Source: a virus. Taken from it: a stretch of DNA of 42,581 nucleotides. Location: positions 1 to 42,581 of the IMG/VR virus record IMGVR_UViG_3300029787_000105. One strand, 5' to 3'. Below the pieces are notes generated by a model that was not told where the DNA came from, did no database searches, and saw only the letters and a program-made list of their open reading frames with translations. Of this stretch, positions 30,127-38,989 are shown in pieces. Positions within the stretch are counted from its first letter, which is position 1. Each line of letters begins with the position of its first letter. A program made the translations under genes and the position numbers.

Positions 30127-31608
30127 TTAACCATACATCCTGCGCTCATCTCTTGCACGCATTTCCTCATACTCTTCTCTAGCTTCTTCCAAAGTCTTAG
30201 TAGGGTCTGCTCTAAGAATATCTTCAGGACTCTGTACGTCTGGATTTGTAACTGAGTTTACGCCAAAATTAAATCCAGCTGTTTGCTCTATATCTCTAAT
30301 AGCGCTTAGTAAGTCACCTTGGAATCCTTCTATTACTCCTCTTCTTTGTCTTGCCACATCAGTTTGTAGAGCACCTAATGTATTAGCAAATTGCCTCTGT
30401 CCTATTCCTGTGCCAGAAAACCCGGTTTGACCAGCTTGTTGCCGCATTTGACCTCTTATATTTCCGGATGCTTGCTGTGCTCCAGTTTGTATATCACCTA
30501 ACTGTTGAGCGTATCCCATTCCAAACTGAGGCAAGTCACTTAAATACTGTTGTAGTCTTGGGTCATCGGCTATGTCAGAAAAACCTAACTGCTCAAGAGC
30601 TCTTAGTGGGTCAGTTGCTGTGCCATAAGCCAAAGGTTGTGAAGGCGCAATTGTAGGAGCAGGTGGAGGAGGTGGGGGTATTGGATTTGTCATACCAACT
30701 CCGCCCTCTTCAAAATCATCCATTCCAAATCTATCTACCATACCTCCTACTTGCATCGTTGGCGTCATCATATTTAACAATCCGCCACCTCTAAACATAA
30801 CACCCGTAGACTCAGCGGAAGTTGGCTGTAAAAATCTTGAAAAGTCCAAAAAGTCTGAACGTGGTTGGTTTTCCATTGGAAGTATTGGGTTGAAGTCAGC
30901 TAAAGTTGTTTCTGGTATATCTGAAAATTCAATGTCTCCTAATAGACCTGCCGTATCACCGATTACTGGAGCGGATAAAGGCGCAACAGAAGGAGTGTCT
31001 ACTGGTATGTCTTCGGCTGGTAGAAAATTTAACAAGCTTTCTTCAGATGGATTTATAACTTCTTCTATTGAACGCAGCGAAGGGTTGTCAGCGATACCTT
31101 TTTCAGTAACTCTTTCAGCAAAGCCCTCAGCTCCTATGCCGAAATCCCTAACTAACCTATCACCTGTAAGTTGATTTAATTTATCAAGTCCTTTTTCTCT
31201 TAAGTCTCCATAAAAATCACCCATAATATTAGCTTGAACAGCCCCTAATATAGCTCGCTCGGGTATGCCTTCTTTGTACGCATCCTCAGCCGCTTCAAGC
31301 CTTTCTACTTCTCGTCCAGCGTATTTTGTGTCACCGTAATCTTGCTTTTGATACTGAGCATCGTAAGCACCTCTTAGTATACTCCCAAGACCCGGCTTGA
31401 AAAGGTCTCCTGCAAATTGTATACCCCCACCTATAAGCCCCCTTCTTTCTTTTTTGGCTGCTGCTATTTCTGCTAGTTGCTCTAATATTCTAAGCTCACT
31501 ATCTCTTTGTCTATCCCTACTAGCCTTAGCTATTCTGCCTCCTAATTGATAATTAGTAGGTTTTCCTGTCATACCGCCACCGTATAGTTCCATTAAACTT
31601 TTTGCCAT
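30127..31608 (-). CDS. MGG/VGG-motif internal-virion protein
   Basis: A 493-aa protein. The N-terminus starts MAKSLMELYGGGMTGKP and contains RERR-type basic helices and Gly-rich turns (LIGGGIQFAGDL). Residues ~270-300 have LNMMTPTMQVGGMVDRFG and FEEGGVGM, like the tags of the 567-aa protein at 7007-8710. A Pro-rich IPPPPPPAP stretch follows. The C-terminal half is Gln/Gly-rich (QQLGDIQTGAQQASGNIRGQ). It is probably a core or ejection protein. Confidence 0.6.
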   Translation of the reverse strand: MAKSLMELYGGGMTGKPTNYQLGGRIAKASRDRQRDSELRILEQLAEIAAAKKERRGLIGGGIQFAGDLFKPGLGSILRGAYDAQYQKQDYGDTKYAGREVERLEAAEDAYKEGIPERAILGAVQANIMGDFYGDLREKGLDKLNQLTGDRLVRDFGIGAEGFAERVTEKGIADNPSLRSIEEVINPSEESLLNFLPAEDIPVDTPSVAPLSAPVIGDTAGLLGDIEFSDIPETTLADFNPILPMENQPRSDFLDFSRFLQPTSAESTGVMFRGGGLLNMMTPTMQVGGMVDRFGMDDFEEGGVGMTNPIPPPPPPAPTIAPSQPLAYGTATDPLRALEQLGFSDIADDPRLQQYLSDLPQFGMGYAQQLGDIQTGAQQASGNIRGQMRQQAGQTGFSGTGIGQRQFANTLGALQTDVARQRRGVIEGFQGDLLSAIRDIEQTAGFNFGVNSVTNPDVQSPEDILRADPTKTLEEAREEYEEMRARDERRMYG

Positions 31609-31609
31609 A

Positions 31610-31801
31610 TCAAGTCCTCGTAAATTCTAAAAAGTACCATGCTCCCAGTTGCTTTCTATACAACCTGAGTTTCCCATCGCTAGTCTTTACTATGCGCTCT
31701 TCGCCGTCATTGCCAGTATTTTTAGCTGGTACCCCTACTTGTAATTTAGTTTTAATACCTTTGGTATTATATAAATATCTTTTTTCCCTATCTATAGCCA
31801 T
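31610..31801 (-). CDS. Hypothetical 63-aa virion-region protein
   Basis: Beta-rich and basic, with KGIKTKLQVGVPAKNTGNDG and LYRKQLGAWYFLEFTRT. It fits exactly between the tail/neck and internal-virion genes, with a one-base overlap upstream and a one-base gap downstream. No family is recognised. Confidence 0.55.
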   Translation of the reverse strand: MAIDREKRYLYNTKGIKTKLQVGVPAKNTGNDGEERIVKTSDGKLRLYRKQLGAWYFLEFTRT

Positions 31802-34392
31802 TATGTTACATTCTTACTTGTTGGTCTATATTCTACTGATACATTATTAATCTTGTGGACACTACTACCATCTAAATCTAACTGCACTTGAAAGGATGAC
31901 ACTGATAACGGGCTACTAAATGTTACATTATTAACATCTAAATCATTGTCAGTATCAGATAATGTACCTCCATTTGCTACGGCTTGCTTTACCCCAGAGC
32001 TATCTGTGTGTATATACTTCAGTCCATTAGTACTGCTATTGTCACTTGCATACTCAACACTAACTCCGTATACTTTTTTTACTACACCGGGCAATCCAAA
32101 GTCATCATCTTTTAACTTGATGTCAAATGTAGTTCCAGAGTCAGGTTCGCCATCGTAGGAGATTATTTCATTTGTACTTACTGCCATTGTCATCTTATTA
32201 TAAACATCTGTTATCGGGTTTGTCTTTATGTTGCTTGCTACTAAATCTTCTACGAAAGTAAAAGATTTGCTGATAAAGCTGTATATATAAGCATCTCCAT
32301 TATCACCAGATTCTGCGTGTCCGTTAAACGTAAGTGTCCCATTAGTAACACTACCTCCAGTTGTAGATACAGAAAGCTCAAATGTAGTAGAGTTTGTAAC
32401 AGAAAGCACGCTTGCACCAGTGGGAATCCCTGTACCACTAACTGTCATGCCCGGAGCTATAGCTGCAGTACTATCCATCGTGATAGTCGGGTCATTGTTG
32501 TAATCACAAGTGCTGTCAGTAAAAGCTAGTCCAGCGTTTCTAATAATTACTAAATGTTTATGAGTAGGCTCATACCCTACCATCGTGTCTATGTCTACAA
32601 AGTCAGACCACTGGTCCTCTATAATTTTTGTCTGCAAGTTTTGTATTCCGCTTCCATCATATATGTATAAACCATTTTTATTTACCCAGCATACGCCAAA
32701 AGGTGTCTTTGTAACGGCAGCATGAAACTCTACGCCCATATTTTGATGTGAGCTTTCCAAGAACCATTGAGTATCCGCACCTCCACCAATATTGATTACG
32801 TACAATGTTCTATTCTTGTAGGCAAGCAGTCTATCCGCATAGGCTTCTAGTTTTATAAATTCTTCACCATCGTTCACACCTATATCAATAAAGCTAGTAG
32901 GTAGTATCGTGTCAAACTTGTTTATATCGCTAAACAACAGCCTATCAGGTTGATGTACAACACTACCAGTAGAATCTAATGTTTTTACATTTGCTATAAA
33001 CTTTCTCCTGTTTGTTACCACGCTTGTCTTGTAACCAGAGGCTGTACTGGAAGCTATGTGATTTGTAAAAACTGAAGAGGTATATCCATTTAAAGTTTCA
33101 AATGTATCTATATTGTTAACCGATATGTTAACAGAGCAACGCAATACCTTAGACTGAGAAAATGCTACTGTCCAACCTGTATACTCTCCTTCTAGGCTAG
33201 AGCGACAACCTTTTGACAAGTCAATATCTGCGACTAGCTGATACTCGCCTTTGGTCGTGCTATCTCTCATATATATTCTACCACCACTAATTCTCTTATT
33301 GTATCCGTTAGTAGCAATAATTCTAAGGTTTAAGTATTTGTCAGCGCCTATCGTTATAGTACCTTTCATTTCGGATGGCAAAGACTCTTGCCTTTCGTCA
33401 TATATAAATGTTTGTGCAAATTCAAACGTCCCAGCCGTCATTGTTCCAGCGCCGGGTTGTGTCACTTCTATGTTAAATCCAAATCCGGGGTCTGGGGCTA
33501 CGATATAATTGTCGTTACCAGCGCTTGTACTAACTGTGTCTGCTAATGTTAAGACACCAGAACTATTTGCACTGGATATAGCGTGCTCCGAGCTATCTTC
33601 TAGGTTTATTAAAATAAAGCCTCCAGTATCAAGAGCTCCTTCGTGAGCAGACCCTAAACCAGCTCCCGGACTTCCATCAACCGTATTGTCACTATTAGAA
33701 CCACTCTGAGTAATATCTCCAGTCATAACTAAGCCACCGTTAGTAGGGTAGCCAGTAACAGTCGCACCTGTTATAAATGGGTTTTCAAAAGGTCTATACA
33801 ATCCACTAAAAGTGCTCACATACTGAGATATAGTTTGTGTAGAACTGCCATCAACCACTAGCTGTGTTCCATCATCATCAAGCCAAAGCTTTCTCTTAAC
33901 AAACTGATATATCTTCGTAGTGTTTGTTGCTCCAAAAGCAGCATCCGATAATCTCACTGCTCCATCTGCTATATCATAAACTACTTGACCTCCTGTGAAT
34001 CCAGCAACCACACTTGTTACATTCATATCAATCTCGTCTGCATCAAAGCTACCGCTCTGAGAAAATGGGGCTTGGTCTTCGCTTATATCGATTTTTGTAG
34101 AGGAACTTGGGTCGGCAAGAAATGTAAACACACTAGGTGTATTCGTACCATCTAATTTAAAATCCATGACTGCTTGAAACAAACCGTAACCTGCCTGCAT
34201 AGCCCCACCTAAACTAGGGTTAGTATAGTTAGTACTGTTATCAATAGCTTTTCCAGCGGACTTTACCATGCCCAGCTCGTCTACAATAACATTATTAGCT
34301 TGCGCTAGTTCATTATCTTGTATAGAACGAGCATTGGTCTTTGTGTTTAGACCGCCGTCAAAACGTGTATATGTCTTAAACTGCTTTGGCAT
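31801..34392 (-). CDS. Large tail/neck structural protein
   Basis: An 863-aa protein whose N-terminus, YTRFDGGLNTKTNARSI and ELAQANNVIVDELGMVKSAG, is characteristic of phage tail-hub, stabilisation or 'tail tube B'-like proteins with a beta-propeller core. The rest is beta-rich and Thr/Ser/Gly-rich with an Ig-like stretch (TTFELSVSTTGG). The start shares bases with the endolysin stop. Gatekeeper or tail-stabilising function is inferred from the N-terminal pattern and length. Confidence 0.6.
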   Translation of the reverse strand: MPKQFKTYTRFDGGLNTKTNARSIQDNELAQANNVIVDELGMVKSAGKAIDNSTNYTNPSLGGAMQAGYGLFQAVMDFKLDGTNTPSVFTFLADPSSSTKIDISEDQAPFSQSGSFDADEIDMNVTSVVAGFTGGQVVYDIADGAVRLSDAAFGATNTTKIYQFVKRKLWLDDDGTQLVVDGSSTQTISQYVSTFSGLYRPFENPFITGATVTGYPTNGGLVMTGDITQSGSNSDNTVDGSPGAGLGSAHEGALDTGGFILINLEDSSEHAISSANSSGVLTLADTVSTSAGNDNYIVAPDPGFGFNIEVTQPGAGTMTAGTFEFAQTFIYDERQESLPSEMKGTITIGADKYLNLRIIATNGYNKRISGGRIYMRDSTTKGEYQLVADIDLSKGCRSSLEGEYTGWTVAFSQSKVLRCSVNISVNNIDTFETLNGYTSSVFTNHIASSTASGYKTSVVTNRRKFIANVKTLDSTGSVVHQPDRLLFSDINKFDTILPTSFIDIGVNDGEEFIKLEAYADRLLAYKNRTLYVINIGGGADTQWFLESSHQNMGVEFHAAVTKTPFGVCWVNKNGLYIYDGSGIQNLQTKIIEDQWSDFVDIDTMVGYEPTHKHLVIIRNAGLAFTDSTCDYNNDPTITMDSTAAIAPGMTVSGTGIPTGASVLSVTNSTTFELSVSTTGGSVTNGTLTFNGHAESGDNGDAYIYSFISKSFTFVEDLVASNIKTNPITDVYNKMTMAVSTNEIISYDGEPDSGTTFDIKLKDDDFGLPGVVKKVYGVSVEYASDNSSTNGLKYIHTDSSGVKQAVANGGTLSDTDNDLDVNNVTFSSPLSVSSFQVQLDLDGSSVHKINNVSVEYRPTSKNVT

Positions 34393-34784
34393 TATTCCTT
34401 AATCTCAAAATGTACGAGGTCATCAAATCGATTGTCTTTGGTCTTGGTATCTTGGTCCCAATCTCCACCCCAACGAATGTTCAATCCCATCTGTTGTGCA
34501 ATACCTATAACATATCCACCAAAATAGTGAAACCTATCACGGTCAGACCAGTCAATAGGATAAGGAGCAACATCGACAGCAATGCTAGGTAATTTATTGT
34601 GCTTTCCATTTGGGTACTTAAGTTTGCTGTTTCCTTTTCTGTATGCTTCGTTCTGCCTTTCCTCGCCCCTATGACCTTCAATGATGGTGCAGTCGAATCT
34701 CTTAACAACTTCTTCAAATAGTTCCTGTAATCGCTCATCACAAGTCTCCAATCTGCTTAAACTTCTTTTGCTGAACCTCGGCAT
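34392..34784 (-). CDS. Endolysin, M15-family L,D-peptidase
   Basis: A 130-aa protein. CTIIEGHRGEERQNEAYRKG carries the conserved G-R and EEQ-like motif; GKHNKLPSIAVDVAP gives zinc ligands H62 and D71; DDLVHFE gives H125 with E127 as base. This is the pattern of phage L-alanyl-D-glutamate-type peptidases, which cut peptidoglycan cross-bridges. No signal peptide is present, so a holin must release it. It lies with small membrane-protein genes, completing a lysis cassette. Confidence 0.85.
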   Translation of the reverse strand: MPRFSKRSLSRLETCDERLQELFEEVVKRFDCTIIEGHRGEERQNEAYRKGNSKLKYPNGKHNKLPSIAVDVAPYPIDWSDRDRFHYFGGYVIGIAQQMGLNIRWGGDWDQDTKTKDNRFDDLVHFEIKE

Positions 34785-35011
34785 TACTTTCCCTTAATGA
34801 TGCCTTCTAGTAAGTCAGTAACAATATCAACGCACTTTTCAAAGAATATCTGTTCTTTTTCTTCTGACACAAAAGGTATGTCAATTTTTTCATTAATCTT
34901 GGTAGCTATCTTCTGAGCCATATCATCGGAGCCAAGTTGGTCTACCATTTTATTTTTGATTGCGTCAGCTTGCAGTTCAGCAGCTTCTATTAACATTTCT
35001 TTTAAATTCAT
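34784..35011 (-). CDS. Hypothetical 75-aa protein of the lysis region
   Basis: Acidic, helical, soluble, with LIEAAELQADAIKNKMVDQL and FEKCVDIVTDLLEGIIKGK. It shares one base with the endolysin start. No family is recognised; a regulator or chaperone of lysis is only a possibility. Confidence 0.55.
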   Translation of the reverse strand: MNLKEMLIEAAELQADAIKNKMVDQLGSDDMAQKIATKINEKIDIPFVSEEKEQIFFEKCVDIVTDLLEGIIKGK

Positions 35012-35012
35012 T

Positions 35013-35150
35013 TTACTTCTTCTTTCTCATAGTTTTTTTCTTCTTGACCATTCCACCTGACATCATTTTTTTCTTTACCATGCCACCGCCCATTTTCTTT
35101 TTGACTTTACCACCGTGACCCATTTTCTTTTTCTTAGTATGATATGGCAT
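35013..35150 (-). CDS. Tiny Lys/Met/Gly-rich basic protein
   Basis: 45 aa: MPYHTKKKKMGHGGKVKKK, then MGGGMVKKKMMSGGMV and a KKKKTMRKKK end. It is nearly all Lys, Gly, Met. KKMGGG proteins of this sort occur in aquatic phage genomes. AAAGGAGCATAAA precedes the ATG. DNA- or membrane-association is likely from charge; the role is unknown. Confidence 0.6.
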   Translation of the reverse strand: MPYHTKKKKMGHGGKVKKKMGGGMVKKKMMSGGMVKKKKTMRKKK

Positions 35151-35151
35151 T

Positions 35152-35304
35152 TTATGCTCCTTTTATCTCTTTGGTTATCTTAATTATAATGTATACTAAT
35201 GTTGCTACAGATACCATCATTTGTATTATCATTGGCAGGTTTACCCACCAAACACTAACTCCTATCGTACCGTTACCTACCGCTTTTAAAGTGTCACTCA
35301 TCAT
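35152..35304 (-). CDS. Holin-like single-span membrane protein
   Basis: 50 aa from ATG 35304, which overlaps the upstream TGA. One membrane segment, PMIIQMMVSVATLVYIIIK (about residues 24-42), is flanked by a Trp-containing N-terminal turn and a basic C-terminus (KITKEIKGA). Size, topology and position beside an endolysin suggest a pinholin or holin. Confidence 0.6.
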   Translation of the reverse strand: MMSDTLKAVGNGTIGVSVWWVNLPMIIQMMVSVATLVYIIIKITKEIKGA

Positions 35305-35603
35305 CCTTTTCCGTTCATCCTTCCTTTTATATAACTTAAAGAATCTGTAACGTCATTCATTTCTTTTACCATGTCTTCTCTATGTCTTTGCGCTGACTCA
35401 TCTGAGCGTACATGACGGTCTATCAGCTTAATATTAATCGTATGCAAATTTTCAATCTTAGAAGACATCTTAGCTATGTCCTGCCTAATATCGTCTAGGT
35501 CTTCGTTCTGCGCTTTTTGGCTTGCCATAAGATTCAATACCATATAGCCAAACAAGACAATAACTACCCCTATTGCTCCGTATTCAGCATACGTTTCTAG
35601 CAT
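35301..35603 (-). CDS. Membrane-anchored coiled-coil protein, holin-like
   Basis: A 100-aa protein with N-terminal membrane segment YGAIGVVIVLFGYMVLNLMA and a charged coiled coil (DLDDIRQDIAKMSSKIENLH). This resembles BhlA-type small holin-like proteins. It overlaps the next holin-like gene by 4 bp. Two such proteins side by side may act as holin and partner. Confidence 0.6.
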   Translation of the reverse strand: MLETYAEYGAIGVVIVLFGYMVLNLMASQKAQNEDLDDIRQDIAKMSSKIENLHTINIKLIDRHVRSDESAQRHREDMVKEMNDVTDSLSYIKGRMNGKG

Positions 35604-35822
35604 TTATTTTACTTCTTTCTCTATTGATAAGGACTTCTTAAGGGCACCAACAATAGCTACTCTTCCAAACTCTAGTTGTTCTATATTGAATGACATAGTT
35701 CCTATTTTTTTTGTAATATCACTTAAATGATTGTATAATACTTTTTCTTTATCGGTCATATCTTCTACGAAGTATTCTGTGTCGTCTATTTTTAAACGGG
35801 CTTTGTTTTCTTTATTTGCCAT
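35604..35822 (-). CDS. Hypothetical 72-aa soluble protein
   Basis: RLKIDDTEYFVEDMTDKEKV is a beta-hairpin plus helix resembling a small phage family of unknown role; the rest is a coiled coil (YNHLSDITKKIGTMSFNIEQ). It abuts the next gene without a gap. No function is known. Confidence 0.6.
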   Translation of the reverse strand: MANKENKARLKIDDTEYFVEDMTDKEKVLYNHLSDITKKIGTMSFNIEQLEFGRVAIVGALKKSLSIEKEVK

Positions 35823-35831
35823 TTTATTTTC

Positions 35832-36089
35832 CTATCTATGTATTATGCTAGAATCTCCTAGCGTTATTTTAATATCCATTATCAAAGAGTCTACTTCAAA
35901 TATAGACCTCATTAATTCTTCTTCAATCTCCCTGTGACTTTTTCCGAAATAAATATCATTACAAGCCCAAGCGAATACACACACAAACAGCAAAGCAACA
36001 ATAACACCATTATAAAACTTACCAGTTCTTCTAAAAAAACCTTTAAAAGCTTCATTCATTCTTGCAACTACAACAACAACAGCATTCAC
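35832..36089 (-). CDS. Membrane protein of the lysis cassette
   Basis: Up to 85 aa from GTG 36089; an ATG ten codons later is an alternative. A membrane segment GVIVALLFVCVFAWACNDIY (28-47) is preceded by a basic amphipathic part and followed by an acidic soluble tail. This resembles spanin-type or holin-type proteins, but neither can be named. Confidence 0.5.
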   Translation of the reverse strand: MNAVVVVVARMNEAFKGFFRRTGKFYNGVIVALLFVCVFAWACNDIYFGKSHREIEEELMRSIFEVDSLIMDIKITLGDSSIIHR

Positions 36090-36098
36090 AATTATTTC

Positions 36099-36566
36099 TT
36101 ACCAAGGTACACCGTAGCCTTCTGTAGCTGCAGGTGGATTCTCTTGTGCATCTATTTGAGCTGTGATATCATCTTCTATTTGTTTTACCCTATCTTCTCC
36201 TAGTGCAGCCTTTACCCATCCAATAGCTACATCTTCTGTTAATTTATCATACTCAACAAAATCTACACTAGCCCAAGGGTCTTTGGCTTCTACTGCTTCT
36301 ACAGCTGGTGTTTTAATATCGCCTACCTTTACTGCTTTATCATCAAGTAAAGTGTCTTTATCTGTGTATAATACTGCATCCTTAGCTTCTACAGCCTCTA
36401 TTGTTTCAACATCAAAGCCTATACTTGTATTATTACTTGCAGAATACTCTTTACCTCCGACTGTTTTAGAACCTAAAACATTATATTTTACGTTATAAAC
36501 AACTTTATCTTTATTGTTTTTAGATAAATAATAATATAAATTATTTATTTTCCATGATATTGTCAT
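36099..36566 (-). CDS. Tail-fibre-adjacent protein with internal repeat
   Basis: A 155-aa protein. VETIEAVEAKDAV and PAVEAVEAKDPW are an internal duplication, and the protein ends EGYGVPW. Proteins of this kind with a short WG.PW-like end follow tail fibres in aquatic phages; a fibre-tip or assembly role is inferred. It starts one base after the tail-fibre stop. Confidence 0.6.
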   Translation of the reverse strand: MTISWKINNLYYYLSKNNKDKVVYNVKYNVLGSKTVGGKEYSASNNTSIGFDVETIEAVEAKDAVLYTDKDTLLDDKAVKVGDIKTPAVEAVEAKDPWASVDFVEYDKLTEDVAIGWVKAALGEDRVKQIEDDITAQIDAQENPPAATEGYGVPW

Positions 36567-36567
36567 T

Positions 36568-38859
36568 TTATTCTCCTAATTTCTTTTCTAATTCTTTTAC
36601 TTTTGCTGATAGCTCTTGAATTGCTTTTATCATTGGGGCTATTAATTCAGTATATTTTAAACCCATTGCATTTATATGATTACTTCCCTCATTATTAACG
36701 CTGTAAGAATATTCATTATCTGGTGAGCCATTAGTAGCTTCTGGATAAATCTTGTAAACGTCTTGTGCTATTAGACCAATTCTTTTTTGATTGCTTTCAT
36801 CATGCTTCATTTTATAACTAACACATCTTAAAGTATTTAATTTATCAGTTGCATTTTCAAGCTCAACAAGATTTTCTTTCATTCTTTCATCTGAGTTTGA
36901 TGTAAATGACGTATCATCTTGATTTATAAATACTCCATTATTGCTATCTTTATCTAATATTTGTAAAGAAAATGCACTACCTACGCTTGTTTGGTTTCTG
37001 GTCAAAAATTTCCACTTTTGATTGTCGTTATAATGTAATGATAATTGAGAACCACCATCGCCAGACCCACTATCGCCATCAATTTTTAAATGAGCTATAG
37101 AACCAGTGCCACTTGCTCTACAATGCAACAAAGCATTAGGTGAGCCAGTTCCAATGCCAACATTTCCAGAGCTGTTTATTCTCATGGCTTCTGTTATATT
37201 ATCACTAATTCTTGTTTTAAATATTAAAGCACCTTTAGTAGCACCACCATCCCTATCAGCAGAAATACTTGCTCTTGCAGTTACTCCATCACCTTGGTCA
37301 CTTTGAAAACTAATAGCTGGTACATGACTCTCAGCAGTAGACGTTGTTCCTAATGCTCTTAATTTTATTCCTACATCACTTGCCCCAAAAACTTCAAGCT
37401 CTTCATCTGGGCTTGAGCTACCGATTCCAACATTTCCAGAGCTATCTATTCTCATTCTTTCAGCAACATCGCCACTTCCATCTGATGTTGTATAAAATTC
37501 TAATCTTGTTGGATAATCATTTGAAGCCCAATCTGCATCAGCTTTAGCTTGTATAATTCCACCAGTTGCATCGTTATTATTTGAAAAAGCAATTTGCCCT
37601 ATTTGGTCGCCACTATTTAAATCTCCAACATTTCTTGCAAGTCTAAATCTAAAACCAGCATTACCACTACCATCTCCAGCAGTTGCTCCACCTTTTCTTA
37701 ATTCCATATCACATGATGCACCTACAGAGGAAGTTCCAATACCCACCTTGCCATCACTGTCTATTATTAATCTTGTCGAACCATCAGAGCCTAATTGTAA
37801 TTCATTTGCACTATGACTATACTGAACATATCCTCTATATGCATCAGCCCCACTTCCACCATCACCAAAATAAAGAGTACCAAATTCATCATTCTCAGAA
37901 AATATTGTAATTCCAGAGCCATTACTATTATTAGAACCTCTAATAACTAAATTATCAGCATAAACGCTTGCACTTGTTGAAGCATGACTTCCCCCACTAA
38001 ACATACTAACTTTTCCAGAGCTATCTATTTTCATTCGTTCAGCCATAGAGCTACCATCAACAGCAGTAAAAAAATGTAAACTACCACCGGGGCTTGCATT
38101 TGAGCCAGATATATTTGAAGAGATAAAAGCTACTGCATCATCTGTATCTCCGGGGTCAGAAAAGCTTATTTTACCAGTTTGACTGCCATCAGCACCATCG
38201 CCACCACTTAAATTTATATGAGCTGCATTTGAACCACCAGTATCAGCAATATGTAATAAAGTGCCACTTGATTCGTTTGCTGGTGAGCTGGTTCCAATGC
38301 CAACTTTTCCATCTGAAGCAATTCTCATTCTTTCAGCAACGCTACCAGCAGAGGCTGTAGCAAAAGCCATCCCTCCGTCATCTTTATTCGTTGTATCTGC
38401 ACCAGAAAATAAAGTTATTTGAGAAACTGTTGTGTCATTCCAATTTCCTTTTATAAAAGCAATATTGTCAGCAGCAGAAGAAAGGTTTGCATTGAATATT
38501 AAAGTATTAGATGCATTTCCTTTAGTTAAAGTAAGATTACCAGCTGAAGTTGTAAGTCCAGATATATCAACTGCACCGTTTATATCAATCGTAGTTGCAT
38601 TTAATTCTATTTCTGTATCAGAAACTAAGTCTAAAACTCCATCTGCTGATTGATGTATGTATGAAGCGTTATCACCAAATTCTAAACGATTGGTGCTAGT
38701 CATCATTAAAGCATCGGTAGCTATTGTAAACCCAAAAGTAGTACCATTGTCTCCATCCTTTACAGACACATGGGTAGTTCCATTACCACCACCATCCGCA
38801 TCCACATGAAGTAATTGTTCGTAACTACTTGCTATTGTTTGTCCATTTAAACTTGCCAT
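36568..38859 (-). CDS. Tail fibre with S74 intramolecular chaperone
   Basis: A 763-aa protein. The body is a beta-rich shaft with repeated AERMRIDSSGNVGIGTSSP units. Residues ~655-763 are a Peptidase_S74 domain: SDERMKENLVELENATDKL, then KRIGLIAQDVYKIYPEAT, and a C-terminal coiled coil (IQELSAKVKELEKKLGE). Such chaperones help fibres trimerise and then cleave themselves off at the Ser of SDER. It is the probable receptor-binding fibre. A small 40-aa gene lies just upstream. Confidence 0.9.
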   Translation of the reverse strand: MASLNGQTIASSYEQLLHVDADGGGNGTTHVSVKDGDNGTTFGFTIATDALMMTSTNRLEFGDNASYIHQSADGVLDLVSDTEIELNATTIDINGAVDISGLTTSAGNLTLTKGNASNTLIFNANLSSAADNIAFIKGNWNDTTVSQITLFSGADTTNKDDGGMAFATASAGSVAERMRIASDGKVGIGTSSPANESSGTLLHIADTGGSNAAHINLSGGDGADGSQTGKISFSDPGDTDDAVAFISSNISGSNASPGGSLHFFTAVDGSSMAERMKIDSSGKVSMFSGGSHASTSASVYADNLVIRGSNNSNGSGITIFSENDEFGTLYFGDGGSGADAYRGYVQYSHSANELQLGSDGSTRLIIDSDGKVGIGTSSVGASCDMELRKGGATAGDGSGNAGFRFRLARNVGDLNSGDQIGQIAFSNNNDATGGIIQAKADADWASNDYPTRLEFYTTSDGSGDVAERMRIDSSGNVGIGSSSPDEELEVFGASDVGIKLRALGTTSTAESHVPAISFQSDQGDGVTARASISADRDGGATKGALIFKTRISDNITEAMRINSSGNVGIGTGSPNALLHCRASGTGSIAHLKIDGDSGSGDGGSQLSLHYNDNQKWKFLTRNQTSVGSAFSLQILDKDSNNGVFINQDDTSFTSNSDERMKENLVELENATDKLNTLRCVSYKMKHDESNQKRIGLIAQDVYKIYPEATNGSPDNEYSYSVNNEGSNHINAMGLKYTELIAPMIKAIQELSAKVKELEKKLGE

Positions 38860-38865
38860 AATTTT

Positions 38866-38988
38866 TTATCCCGTATGTTCTTCCCACTTAACATTATCTT
38901 CTTCCCAGTTAAGTTGAGTAATATTCCAAATAACGTCATATATTGACTTTAAAAAGTTTAGTTGTGTTCTTTTCCATCCTAAAGGCAT
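38866..38988 (-). CDS. Hypothetical 40-aa tail-region protein
   Basis: ATG 38988 follows the 360-aa stop after one base and reads MPLGWKRTQLNFLKSIYDVI, ending NWEEDNVKWEEHTG. It is Trp-rich and charged. The tight fit between two tail genes supports it. Confidence 0.5.
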   Translation of the reverse strand: MPLGWKRTQLNFLKSIYDVIWNITQLNWEEDNVKWEEHTG

Positions 38989-38989
38989 A